Source of the DNA: Iodidimonas nitroreducens
GTDB taxonomy: Bacteria; Pseudomonadota; Alphaproteobacteria; Sphingomonadales; Rhodothalassiaceae
Assembly: GCF_008579165.1 (NCBI RefSeq)
Contig: NZ_BKCN01000002.1
Reading direction: 5' to 3' (one strand)
Length of the DNA: 64,000 bases
The notes under the pieces are model-generated. The model worked only from the letters and a program-made list of their open reading frames with translations. It made no database searches and was not told the origin of the DNA. A program made the translations under genes and the position numbers. Positions 1 through 8,291 of this stretch are shown one piece after another (the stretch's first letter is position 1; the number at the start of each line of letters is the position of its first letter).

Positions 1-177
1 CTCGGATGTTCGCAAAAGCGCCTTGGTGGGGATGCAGCCCCAATTGAGGCAGATGCCCCCCAGATGCTCGCGTTCGATGATCGCGGTTTTCAGCCCCAAT
101 TGCGCCGCGCGAATGGCTGCCACATAGCCGCCCGGCCCGGCCCCGATCACGACAAGATCAAATTTTGTATCGCTCAT
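1..177 (-). CDS. lpd: Dihydrolipoyl dehydrogenase (E3), N-terminal 59 residues
   Basis: This is the start of the flavoprotein that reoxidises lipoyl groups of the pyruvate dehydrogenase complex; the rest lies outside the window. Visible are the N-terminal FAD-binding GAGPGG motif (residues 12-17) and the redox-active disulfide motif CLNWGC (Cys43 and Cys48). It begins 26 bases after the pdhC stop and is transcribed in the same direction, the usual pdhA-pdhB-pdhC-lpd order. The ATG at 175-177 gives the expected short N-terminus before the Rossmann fold. Confidence 0.95.
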   Translation of the reverse strand, partial: MSDTKFDLVVIGAGPGGYVAAIRAAQLGLKTAIIEREHLGGICLNWGCIPTKALLRTSE

Positions 178-203
178 CCGTTTTTCCTTTTCCTGTCGTC
201 AGC

Positions 204-1577
204 TCACAAAAGCATGGTCATGGGGTCTTCGATATAGCCTTTGAAGGCGGCGAGGAATTCCGCCCCGATCGCCCCATCCAGAACCCGGTGATCCACCGCC
301 AATGTCACGCTCATCATCAACTTCACAGCCACCGCATCATCAACCACCACAGCCCGCTTTTCCCCGGCGCCAACAGCCAGAATGGCCCCTTGCGGCGGAT
401 TGATCACCGCGCCGAACTCCCGAATGCCAAACATGCCGAGATTGGAGATCGAAAAGGTGCCACCCTGATAATCTTCAGGCATCAGCTTGCCATCACGGGC
501 TTTCGTGGCCAGATCCTTCATCTCGCGGCTGATGGTGGCAAGCCCCTTTGCCCCGGCATCGCGGATCACCGGTGTGATCAGCCCGCCATCAATGGCCACG
601 GCCACCGATATATCCTGCCGTTTGAACAGATAGGCCTTATCACCCGCAAACATCGCATTGGCCGCCGGCACCTTTTTGAGCGCCAGGGCCGAAGCGCGGA
701 TGATGAAATCATTGACCGAGATTTTGACCCCCTCGCCTTCCAAACGGGCATTGAGGTCCTTGCGCTGGGCCATCAGCTTTTCAAGGCTTACATCGATGGT
801 CAGATAGAAATGCGGCACATGGGATTTCGATTGGGTCATGCGCTTGGCGATCACCTTGCGCATTCCCGACAATTTCACCTCATCATAAGGAATATCGGCG
901 GGCGGCACAAAGCCCGGCGCATCCACAGCCCCTGCTCCTGCCCTCGGCCCCGCAGCCGCTTTTTCTGCCGGAGCGGCCTTATCCGCTGAGGCGGCTTTCG
1001 GTTGATCAGCGCGGGCGGGCGCACCCCCTTCTTTGGCGGCATCAATATCGGCCTTGATGATCCGCCCCTTGGGGCCGCTGCCAGTGATGGCGGTGAGATC
1101 AAGCCCCGCCTGCTGGGCCAAGCGACGGGCAAGGGGGGAGGCAAAAATCCGCTCGCCCTCAGCCGTTTCAGGCGCGGGCGGCGCTTTGGACTCGCCAGAA
1201 TCCGAATCATCAGATTTTGAACCGGATTTTGGGGCTTCAGTCTTCCGGGCCTCCACCTTTGGCGCGCCCTCCTGATCCTTGGCGGCGTCTTTTTTCGCCC
1301 CCCCGCCAGCGCCTTCAAGAGCGCTTTCATCCTCGCCTTCTTCCAAAAGGATGGCGATCACATCATTCACCGGAACATCTTCGGTGCCTTCGGAAATCAA
1401 AATTTTGCCCACGCGCCCTTCATCGATAGCTTCCACCTCCATGGTGGCTTTATCGGTTTCGATCTCGGCAATGATATCGCCCGAGGCCACGGTGTCTCCT
1501 TCACTGACCAGCCATTTGGCCAGCGTTCCCTTTTCCATCGTGGGCGACAGAGCAGGCATGAGAATTTCGATGGGCAT
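204..1577 (-). CDS. pdhC: Pyruvate dehydrogenase E2, dihydrolipoamide acetyltransferase
   Basis: This 457-residue protein moves acetyl groups from lipoyl-lysine to CoA and forms the core of the complex. In order it has one lipoyl domain (about 1-78, lipoyl Lys43 in the TDKA motif), an Ala/Pro/Asp/Lys-rich linker, a peripheral-subunit binding domain (about 142-180, containing ASPLARRLA), a second Ala-rich linker and the catalytic domain ending with the active-site motif HRVLDG (His430, Asp434). I use the ATG at 1575-1577, which has a GAGGG ribosome site about ten bases upstream, because the 26 extra upstream residues do not resemble the family. A 238-base gap separates it from pdhB. Confidence 0.96.
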   Translation of the reverse strand: MPIEILMPALSPTMEKGTLAKWLVSEGDTVASGDIIAEIETDKATMEVEAIDEGRVGKILISEGTEDVPVNDVIAILLEEGEDESALEGAGGGAKKDAAKDQEGAPKVEARKTEAPKSGSKSDDSDSGESKAPPAPETAEGERIFASPLARRLAQQAGLDLTAITGSGPKGRIIKADIDAAKEGGAPARADQPKAASADKAAPAEKAAAGPRAGAGAVDAPGFVPPADIPYDEVKLSGMRKVIAKRMTQSKSHVPHFYLTIDVSLEKLMAQRKDLNARLEGEGVKISVNDFIIRASALALKKVPAANAMFAGDKAYLFKRQDISVAVAIDGGLITPVIRDAGAKGLATISREMKDLATKARDGKLMPEDYQGGTFSISNLGMFGIREFGAVINPPQGAILAVGAGEKRAVVVDDAVAVKLMMSVTLAVDHRVLDGAIGAEFLAAFKGYIEDPMTMLL

Positions 1578-1815
1578 GAAGCTGATCCCTCTTCTAAGCG
1601 GAGCGGTGCACAAGAAAGCGCACCTCCTGAAACTGGCGTGCCATTCTTTTTGCACAGCCGGATGAAAAATCTCAATGCCGGGATTGAGACAGGAGCCGAT
1701 ATCGCAAAAATTTTATCCCCTCAAAAGACCGGGTGAAAATTCCCGACCCTTGAAGCGGATCATCGCGACCCGCCCGCCAAAGACGGGCCGCAAAAAAGAT
1801 AGAAAAGCCTGTGGA

Positions 1816-3228
1816 TCATCCGCGATAGCATACTTTTTTCACGGCCTCGACGATCCGCTCCGGCGAAATCAGCCATAATTTTTCCAGATTGGCGGCATAG
1901 GGCGTGGGGGTGTCTTCATCCGTCACCCGCAAAACCGGCGCATCCAGATAATCAAAGGCATCTTCCATCAGGCGCGCGGAAATCTCGCTGGCAATCGAGC
2001 ATGTGGGCCAGCCTTCTTCCGCCACCACGCAGCGATTGGTTTTGCGGACCGAGCGGGCCACCGTTTCCATATCCAGCGGGCGCAAAGTGCGCAGATCCAC
2101 CACTTCAACGCTCACTCCTTCATCCGCCAGCTTATCTGCGGCGCTCAGGGCCTCGCGCACGGCGATGGAATAGGCAACGATGGTCACATCCGTGCCTTCC
2201 CGCACGATCTTCGCCTTGCCGATGGGCAGCACGAAATCATCAAGCTTGGGTACATCAAAGCTTTGGCCATAGATGATTTCATTTTCCAAAAACACCACAG
2301 GATTGGGATCGCGGATGGCCGCTTTCAACAAGCCCTTGGCATCGGATGCAGAATAAGGCGCCACAACCTTCAAGCCGGGAATGGCGGCATACCAGGGCGC
2401 ATAATTCTGGCTGTGCTGGGCTGCCACCCGCGCTGCCGCCCCATTGGGGCCCCGAAACACAATCGGCACATCCACCTTGCCGCCCGCCATATAGCGCTGT
2501 TTGGCTGCGGAATTGATAATATGATCAATCGCCTGCATGGCAAAATTAAAGGTCATGAATTCAACGATGGGCTTCAATCCGCCCAAAGCCGCGCCGGTAC
2601 CAAGACCAGCAAAGCCATATTCGGTGATCGGCGTATCGATCACGCGTTTCGCGCCAAATTCATCGAGCAGGCCCTGAGTGACCTTGTAGGCACCTTGATA
2701 TTCCGCCACTTCCTCGCCCATGATAAACACGGCCTCATCCCGCCGCATTTCTTCGGCCATAGCATCGCGCAGGGCCTCGCGCACGGTTTGCTTGATCATC
2801 TCGGTGCCAGCGGGGATTTCCACCTCCATGGGCGGGGCGGCTTCAGCGGGGCGCGAGGGCCGCTTTGGCGCATCATCATCCGATTTGGCCGCCGCCTCAT
2901 CATCGTCAGCAGCAGATTTCGCAGCTTCTTTGGGCTTTTTATCTTCGGCCCGGGATGCGGCTTCCTTTAGATCCGCGCTCTCTTCGCCCTCTTCCAAAAG
3001 CAGGGCGATCACCTGCCCCACGGGCACATCTTCGCTTCCCTCATCCACCAAAAGCTTGCCAATGGTGCCTTCATCCACGGCTTCCACTTCCATCGTGGCT
3101 TTATCGGTTTCGATCTCGGCGATGATATCGCCAGCGGTTACCGCATCGCCCTCTTTTTTCAGCCATTTCGATAAGGTGCCAGACTCCATGGTAGGAGACA
3201 GCGCGGGCATTGTAATTTCAATAGGCAT
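1816..3228 (-). CDS. pdhB: Pyruvate dehydrogenase E1 beta with N-terminal lipoyl domain
   Basis: Beta subunit of the decarboxylating E1 enzyme, 470 residues. Unlike most E1-beta proteins it starts with a full lipoyl domain (about 1-78, lipoyl Lys43) nearly identical to that of pdhC, then an acidic Ala-rich linker, then the E1-beta catalytic and C-terminal transketolase domains from about residue 145. Lipoyl-bearing E1-beta is known from several alphaproteobacteria such as Zymomonas and Sinorhizobium. The ATG at 3226-3228 is chosen because it aligns with the pdhC lipoyl start; the longer frame adds 30 unrelated residues. It lies 16 bases after pdhA. Confidence 0.96.
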   Translation of the reverse strand: MPIEITMPALSPTMESGTLSKWLKKEGDAVTAGDIIAEIETDKATMEVEAVDEGTIGKLLVDEGSEDVPVGQVIALLLEEGEESADLKEAASRAEDKKPKEAAKSAADDDEAAAKSDDDAPKRPSRPAEAAPPMEVEIPAGTEMIKQTVREALRDAMAEEMRRDEAVFIMGEEVAEYQGAYKVTQGLLDEFGAKRVIDTPITEYGFAGLGTGAALGGLKPIVEFMTFNFAMQAIDHIINSAAKQRYMAGGKVDVPIVFRGPNGAAARVAAQHSQNYAPWYAAIPGLKVVAPYSASDAKGLLKAAIRDPNPVVFLENEIIYGQSFDVPKLDDFVLPIGKAKIVREGTDVTIVAYSIAVREALSAADKLADEGVSVEVVDLRTLRPLDMETVARSVRKTNRCVVAEEGWPTCSIASEISARLMEDAFDYLDAPVLRVTDEDTPTPYAANLEKLWLISPERIVEAVKKVCYRG

Positions 3229-3244
3229 GGTTGTCTCGCGCTCC

Positions 3245-4272
3245 TCAAGACTCGACAAGAATGTCGGTATAAAGCTCAGACGGATCGGGTTCGGGGGCAT
3301 TGCGGGCAAAATCCGCAACCTCCGAAATCTCGTCTTTGATCTCTTTGTCGATGGCTTTCAGGGTTTCTTCGTCCACACCATCTTCGATCAGCCGCTTTTT
3401 GATGAATTCGATTGGATCGCGTTCCTCACGCGTGGTTTGCACCTCATCGCGGGACCGGTATTTCGCCGGATCAGACATCGAATGGCCGCGATAGCGATAG
3501 GTTTTCAGCTCCAAAAGAATCGGGCCATTGCCTTCGCGCACATATTTCACCGCATCATCGGCAGCGGCACGCACTTCCAGCACATTCATGCCATCCACAA
3601 GCCTGCCGGGAATGCCAAAGCTTTCCCCGCGCTTGTATAATTCCTGCTGCCCCGATGACCGCGCAACCGATGTGCCCATGGCATATTGATTGTTTTCGAT
3701 CACATAAATAACCGGCAGGTTCCAAAGCTTGGCCATATTGAAGGCTTCATAAACCTGGCCTGATTGGCTGCACCATCGCCAAAATAGGTCAGCACTACAT
3801 TATCCGTGCCTTTATATTTGGCCGCGAAACCAAGGCCGGTGCCAAGGGGAACCTGCGCCCCGACAATGCCATGGCCGCCAAAAAATCCGGCTTTGGGGTC
3901 AAACATATGCATCGAGCCGCCCTTGCCCTTGGCAATGCCTGCGGCCCGGCCGGTTAATTCCGCCATCACCGATTTAGGGGTGGCCCCGGTGATGATCGCA
4001 TGGCCATGGGCGCGATAGCCGGTGATGATATTATCACCCTTTTTAAGGGCTGATTGCAGACCTACGGCCACGGCTTCCTGACCAATATAAAGATGGCAAA
4101 AGCCACCGATCAGGCCCATGCCATACATCTGGCCGGCTTTTTCTTCAAAGCGGCGAACAAGCGACATCTGTTTAAAGAAATCCAGCATTTCGTCACGGCT
4201 CGCCTTATATTCATGCGATGCCTTGGAATTGCTACCGGTTTTGCTGGATCGAGGGGAAGGAGTCTTTGCCAT
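3245..4272 (-). CDS. pdhA: Pyruvate dehydrogenase E1 alpha (one-base frameshift)
   Basis: Thiamine-diphosphate-dependent alpha subunit that decarboxylates pyruvate; about 342 residues when corrected. The thiamine motif begins GDGAANQ and ends in ENN, with the usual spacing. The frame breaks inside that motif: the plus strand at 3759-3760 has CC where CCC would restore the next residues GQVYEAFNMAKLW. The two halves overlap in different frames and together cover the whole family, so this is probably a sequence error rather than a dead gene. The start at 4270-4272 gives a short Ser/Lys-rich leader. It heads the pdhA-pdhB-pdhC-lpd group. Confidence 0.93.
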
Positions 4273-4496
4273 CGAGCGATCCGTCTTTGCGAGGAACGGG
4301 AAACTATGAATGGACAAACCGACCACGGCGAAACCGCATGTCACGCTCAATCGCCACCAAAGCAGGATGAACGCTGTCTGTCCGCCCCATCAATATCGGC
4401 GGGAGACGCTTATTTCAAAGAAAAAGCGCTTGATGGCAAGCTTGTGATCATGCTGCGATGCAATAATAATGCGCGAAAGCTCTAAAAAGCGATCAT

Positions 4497-4829
4497 TCAA
4501 TGCGGCGCAATCAAGTCATCCGGGTTTAAAATCAGAATTTCATCTTGATGCACAAAGCCCAAAGACCGCCGCACCTGCTCATCAAGCATATCGGGATCAA
4601 GATGATCGGGCCGCAATAAAGCCACCCGTGCCTCAAGCGCTGCGCGCTTCTGAGCAATCTGGGCGGCTTTTCTTTCCATGATATCGGTTTGCCGCGACAA
4701 ATCCCGCAAAGCCAGAAAGCCAAGCTGGCCCATGATGGAATGAACCAGAAAATAGCCCAAAAGCAAAACAAGGACGGCCGGAATCATAGCCCTGTGCATG
4801 CGGCGGCTGATGGAAATGGATGAACGCAT
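4497..4829 (-). CDS. ftsB: FtsB/DivIC-type septum formation initiator
   Basis: A 110-residue cell-division protein. It has a short basic N-terminus, one membrane segment (about residues 13-36), a periplasmic coiled coil rich in Ala, Gln, Glu and Arg (about 40-75) and a short C-terminal region containing the LGFVHQDEILI stretch typical of the alphaproteobacterial family. It belongs to the divisome subcomplex with FtsL and FtsQ. Its place between eno and pdhA is the standard order in this class, although here two plus-strand lysis genes separate it from eno. The gap to pdhA is 224 bases. Confidence 0.88.
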   Translation of the reverse strand: MRSSISISRRMHRAMIPAVLVLLLGYFLVHSIMGQLGFLALRDLSRQTDIMERKAAQIAQKRAALEARVALLRPDHLDPDMLDEQVRRSLGFVHQDEILILNPDDLIAPH

Positions 4830-4948
4830 AAACGAATCGAATCACATGCACGAACCGAGATCAAGGGAAAAGATTTTATAAGGCTTTTGATGGTTCTTTG
4901 GAGGATCGTCATTTTAAACGGATATGCGTGTATTTGGTTCGTTTATTA

Positions 4949-4975
4949 TTGACATTGTACCAATATGGTTATATT
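4949..4975 (+). promoter_or_regulatory. Candidate sigma-70 promoter of the lysis cassette
   Basis: TTGACA at 4949-4954 and TATATT at 4970-4975 face the endolysin gene. The spacer is 15 bases, shorter than the optimal 17, which may mean weak or activator-dependent firing. The ribosome site follows within 20 bases of the expected transcription start. Confidence 0.45.
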
Positions 4976-5000
4976 TCTTCTGATGAAGGAGGAGCAGCCC

Positions 5001-5564
5001 ATGAACCATGATCAGATTCTCGACGATATTCTCCGCCGCGAAGGGGGCTTTGTGGATGATCCGGATGATCCCGGTGGCCCCACAAATCTTGGGATCACCT
5101 TAAAAACACTGAGCGATTGGCGACAGGCCCCGGCCACTATTGATGATTTGCAGGCCTTGAGCCGGGATGAGGCCAAACAGATTTATGCGGCCCGCTATAT
5201 CAAAGACCCGGGGCTGGACCGTCTGCCCCCGGCTGTGCAACCTATTTTAATCGATGCTGCCATTCATATGGGGCCAAGCGAGGCCATCCGGCTTTTGCAA
5301 AGGGTGCTGAATGCGGTGAGCGGCCCCGCCATCGCGGAAGATGGCCTGATGGGCCCCTTGAGCCGGACGCGGGCGCAATCGGAATATGAACGCCTTGGCC
5401 CGGCCTTTCTGGCAAGCCTGCTTGAAGAGCGCCGCCGTTTTTATTTTCGCCTCACCGCCCGACGCCCGGTTCTGGCAAAATTTTTGCGAGGATGGCTCAA
5501 CAGATTGGCCGATTTCAACGTTGAAAAGAGCCTGTTGAACTCTCGCGAAAGGGGGCTGGCCTGA
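5001..5564 (+). CDS. GH108-type endolysin (peptidoglycan hydrolase)
   Basis: A 187-residue glycoside hydrolase 108 family protein. It shows the N-terminal catalytic motif EGGF (Glu14 is the expected acid) followed by DDPDDPGGPTNLGIT (residues 19-33), and a C-terminal peptidoglycan-binding-like half containing GLMGPLSR. There is no signal peptide, which fits a phage-type lysin released through a holin. The ATG at 5001 has a strong AAGGAGGAG ribosome site, so it is preferred over the upstream ATG at 4965. Its stop overlaps the holin start (TGATG). GH108 lysins paired with this holin serve particle release in gene transfer agents and prophages; no capsid or tail genes lie nearby. Confidence 0.9.
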   Translation: MNHDQILDDILRREGGFVDDPDDPGGPTNLGITLKTLSDWRQAPATIDDLQALSRDEAKQIYAARYIKDPGLDRLPPAVQPILIDAAIHMGPSEAIRLLQRVLNAVSGPAIAEDGLMGPLSRTRAQSEYERLGPAFLASLLEERRRFYFRLTARRPVLAKFLRGWLNRLADFNVEKSLLNSRERGLA

Positions 5565-5974
5565 TGCCCCTGCCCCTCATCACCGGGCTTGCCGATAAAC
5601 TATTCGGCATTGTTGACAGCCTTGTCACCGACAAGGATCAGGCCGCCCTTTTAAAACACGAGCTCGACATGACCTTGTCAAAGCTCAATCTGGCGCAAAT
5701 GGCTGTCAATGCTGAGGAAGCCAGGCACGCCTCGTTGTTTGTGGCGGGCTGGCGGCCTTTCATCGGCTGGGTGTGTGGCGCGGCTTTGGCATGGGAGTTC
5801 ATCGGCGCGCCGGTGGGGCAATGGGCGCTCACCGCAGCCGGTCTGGAACTGACCTATGCCCTGCCCCAAGTGGCATCGGGCGATTTGATGGAGTTGGTTC
5901 TGGCGATGCTGGGCCTTGCAGGCTTGCGCAGCTATGAAAAGCGCGCGGGTGTTTCCCGAACCCGGATCAGATGA
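5564..5974 (+). CDS. GTA-type 3TM holin
   Basis: A 136-residue protein matching the three-membrane-segment holin family named for gene transfer agent release. It has an amphipathic N-terminal helix (about 1-50, ending in an EEARHASLF stretch), the family hallmark WRPFIGW followed by hydrophobic segments (about 62-85, 88-103 and 110-122), and a short basic tail after RSYEKR. Its ATG overlaps the endolysin TGA by one base, indicating translational coupling. A bidirectional terminator follows directly, so these two genes make a self-contained unit. Confidence 0.88.
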   Translation: MPLPLITGLADKLFGIVDSLVTDKDQAALLKHELDMTLSKLNLAQMAVNAEEARHASLFVAGWRPFIGWVCGAALAWEFIGAPVGQWALTAAGLELTYALPQVASGDLMELVLAMLGLAGLRSYEKRAGVSRTRIR

Positions 5975-5986
5975 TCAGTGCCAAAT

Positions 5987-6021
5987 AAAAAAGGATGCGG
6001 CTTTCACACCGCATCCTTTTT
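5987..6021. terminator. Bidirectional rho-independent terminator between the holin gene and eno
   Basis: GGATGCGG (5993-6000) pairs with CCGCATCC (6009-6016) around an eight-base loop. It is flanked by an A-run on the left and a T-run on the right, so it can end both the plus-strand lysis unit and the minus-strand eno transcript. Confidence 0.9.
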
Positions 6022-6053
6022 CTGAGCTTAACCTAACAAGCCCCTGTTTTTAA

Positions 6054-7331
6054 TTATTTTTGTTTCAGTGCATAAAGGCCCGCATAATCGGCGGCACTTG
6101 AAAGCTCTTCTTCGATCCGGATCAACTGATTATATTTTGCCAAACGATCGGACCGCGCCAGCGAACCGGTTTTGATCTGTCCGCAATTAGTGGCCACCGC
6201 CAGATCGGCGATGGTTGAATCTTCGGTTTCACCCGAACGATGTGACATCACCGCCGTATAGCCTGCCCGGTGCGCCATATCGACGGCGGCCAGGGTTTCG
6301 GTCAATGTTCCAATCTGGTTCACCTTGATCAGAATGGAATTGGCGATCTGTGATGAAATCCCCCGCGACAAGCGCACGGGATTGGTGACAAACAGATCAT
6401 CACCCACCAATTGCACCTTTTGACCAAGGCTTTTGGTCAACGCCGCCCAGCCATCCCAATCATCTTCGGCCATGCCATCTTCGATGGAAACGATGGGATA
6501 ATCCGTGACCAGCTTTTCCCAATAGGCCACCAATTCATCAGAGCCAAGGGTTTTCCCTTCGCCCGCCAGCACATATTTGCCATCCTTATAAAATTCGGTC
6601 GAGGCGGCATCCATCGCCAAAAGCACATCTTCGCCAGCGCGATAGCCGGCATCGGCTATGGCTTCCATGATCACATCCAAAGCCTGATTTGTACTATTGA
6701 GCGCCGGGGCAAATCCCCCCTCATCGCCCACCGAGGTGGACAAGCCCATCTTGCCAAGCTTTTTCTTCAGGGCATGAAACACTTCCGCCCCCATGCGCAC
6801 GGCATCGGCCATGGTGCCCGCGGTAACCGGCATGATCATGAATTCCTGCACATCGATGGCATTATCGGCATGTTCGCCGCCATTGATGATGTTCATCATC
6901 GGCAAGGGCAAAACCCGCGCCGAAGGGCCGCCCAGATAGCGATAAAGGGGTTGCCCCAAACCATCGGCAGCCGCCTTCGCCATGGCAAGGCTGACACCCA
7001 GAATGGCATTGGCCCCAAGCCTGCCCTTGTTTTCCGTGCCATCTAGATCGATCATGATCTGATCGAGCTCCACCTGATCTTCGGCATCAAGGCCCGAGAG
7101 GGCATCGAAAATCTCGCCATTCACGGCTTCAACGGCTTTCAGCACGCCTTTACCGCCATAGCGGCTGCCGCCATCGCGCAATTCGATGGCTTCATGGGCA
7201 CCAGTGGAAGCCCCCGAAGGCACGGCCGCGCGGCCAAAACCGCCATTATCAAGGATGACATCCACCTCGACCGTGGGATTGCCGCGAGAATCAAGAATTT
7301 CACGACCAATGATATCAAGAATGGCACTCAA
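6054..7331 (-). CDS. eno: Enolase, TTG start
   Basis: Glycolytic enzyme converting 2-phosphoglycerate to phosphoenolpyruvate; 425 residues, normal length. It contains the N-terminal REILDSRGNPTVEV stretch, the metal-binding region VQLVGDDLF and the active-site loop SHRSGETED. No in-frame ATG fits the family N-terminus. TTG at 7329-7331, with AGGAG eight bases upstream, gives a start one Ser before AILDIIGREIL, so I use it. Its downstream neighbours ftsB and pdhABC follow the usual alphaproteobacterial order, interrupted by the lysis cassette. Confidence 0.96.
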   Translation of the reverse strand: MSAILDIIGREILDSRGNPTVEVDVILDNGGFGRAAVPSGASTGAHEAIELRDGGSRYGGKGVLKAVEAVNGEIFDALSGLDAEDQVELDQIMIDLDGTENKGRLGANAILGVSLAMAKAAADGLGQPLYRYLGGPSARVLPLPMMNIINGGEHADNAIDVQEFMIMPVTAGTMADAVRMGAEVFHALKKKLGKMGLSTSVGDEGGFAPALNSTNQALDVIMEAIADAGYRAGEDVLLAMDAASTEFYKDGKYVLAGEGKTLGSDELVAYWEKLVTDYPIVSIEDGMAEDDWDGWAALTKSLGQKVQLVGDDLFVTNPVRLSRGISSQIANSILIKVNQIGTLTETLAAVDMAHRAGYTAVMSHRSGETEDSTIADLAVATNCGQIKTGSLARSDRLAKYNQLIRIEEELSSAADYAGLYALKQK

Positions 7332-7427
7332 GATGATTTCTCCTGAAAAGCGCAATATTATAAGGAAAGAGTCTGCCTATCCCTACTCTGTTCAGGGCCT
7401 TTCGGGCAACTGCCTTGGCCACATGTT

Positions 7428-8291
7428 CTAAAGATTAAAGGCCGATTTCGCTGCTTTCGAGATCAATTTTCGTTCAGACGGATCAAGATCTTCATGGGTG
7501 GCTTCGGTGATGCCAAATCCGGCTTCAGCGGGCAGCAAAAAGCGCCTTTGCCCCGGCCCGATGATTTCCGGGATGATGGTAATGATCGGGGTTCGGCGCG
7601 CCTGCTGCATGGCTTCGGCCACCGTTTGGGCCCGCGATAGCTTCATCAGATTGAGCCGGGTGGGAAACATCAGGGGCCGTGTGCCCTGTTCCCATGCCTT
7701 GAGCAGATCCTGGGGCCGCCACCAATCAAGGTGAATATTTTCAATGCCATCCGATGATGGCCTTTGGCCTATGGGTGCGGGTGCCAGATAAAAGCGGGTA
7801 TCAAAGCGTTTTGGCGATAATTCCGGGGTGATCCAATGGGCAAAGGGCACCAGTTCATCGGGCCGAAACAAAAGTCCCGCCCGCCGAGCAAAAGCCGATA
7901 ATGTCAACCCCCCACCCTGCAAGGCATGGCGGTAGCGCTGGGCCAGATGCTGGCGTTTCACCTCGCTCAAACGCCCGGATTGCAGCCGGGCGCGCAAAAG
8001 GCCGGTTTCTTCAAAAAGCTCACGCAGGGCGGCCAGGCGAAAGGCATCATAAGGGCCCAAACGCCGGGCGCTTTTCCCTGCTGGGCGCTCGATATGCCTG
8101 ATGAGGGCGGCGCTGGCATCGCCACGATCCACCCGCCCACCGGGGAATACCATCATCCCGCTGGCAAAGCGCATGGCACGGCTGCGCTCCACCATCAGAA
8201 CCTCAAGCCCAGCAATCCCATCGCGCACCAGTAAAAGCGATGCCGCCGGGGCCGCGCGCACAGGCTTGAAACCATGGGCCATAAGGCTCAT
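7428..8291 (-). CDS. NUDIX hydrolase, NUDT19-like
   Basis: A 287-residue protein with a NUDIX core: the GGRVDRGD stretch (around residues 51-58) and the box ending RELFEETG. The first part of the box departs from the GX5EX7 spacing, as in NUDT19-like acyl-CoA or CoA diphosphatases, and the box is followed by a helical insertion. Substrate cannot be read from the sequence. Its ATG overlaps the dnaE stop (ATGA), so it is probably translated with dnaE. Confidence 0.85.
   Translation of the reverse strand: MSLMAHGFKPVRAAPAASLLLVRDGIAGLEVLMVERSRAMRFASGMMVFPGGRVDRGDASAALIRHIERPAGKSARRLGPYDAFRLAALRELFEETGLLRARLQSGRLSEVKRQHLAQRYRHALQGGGLTLSAFARRAGLLFRPDELVPFAHWITPELSPKRFDTRFYLAPAPIGQRPSSDGIENIHLDWWRPQDLLKAWEQGTRPLMFPTRLNLMKLSRAQTVAEAMQQARRTPIITIIPEIIGPGQRRFLLPAEAGFGITEATHEDLDPSERKLISKAAKSAFNL

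Noticed and set aside
1675..1878. 67-codon plus-strand frame between pdhC and pdhB
   Set aside because: Runs antisense into pdhB, with no ribosome site and no family resemblance.
3245..4272. pdhA as a pseudogene
   Set aside because: One missing base restores the full protein, the gene is essential for the conserved operon, and the defect matches the window-wide error pattern.
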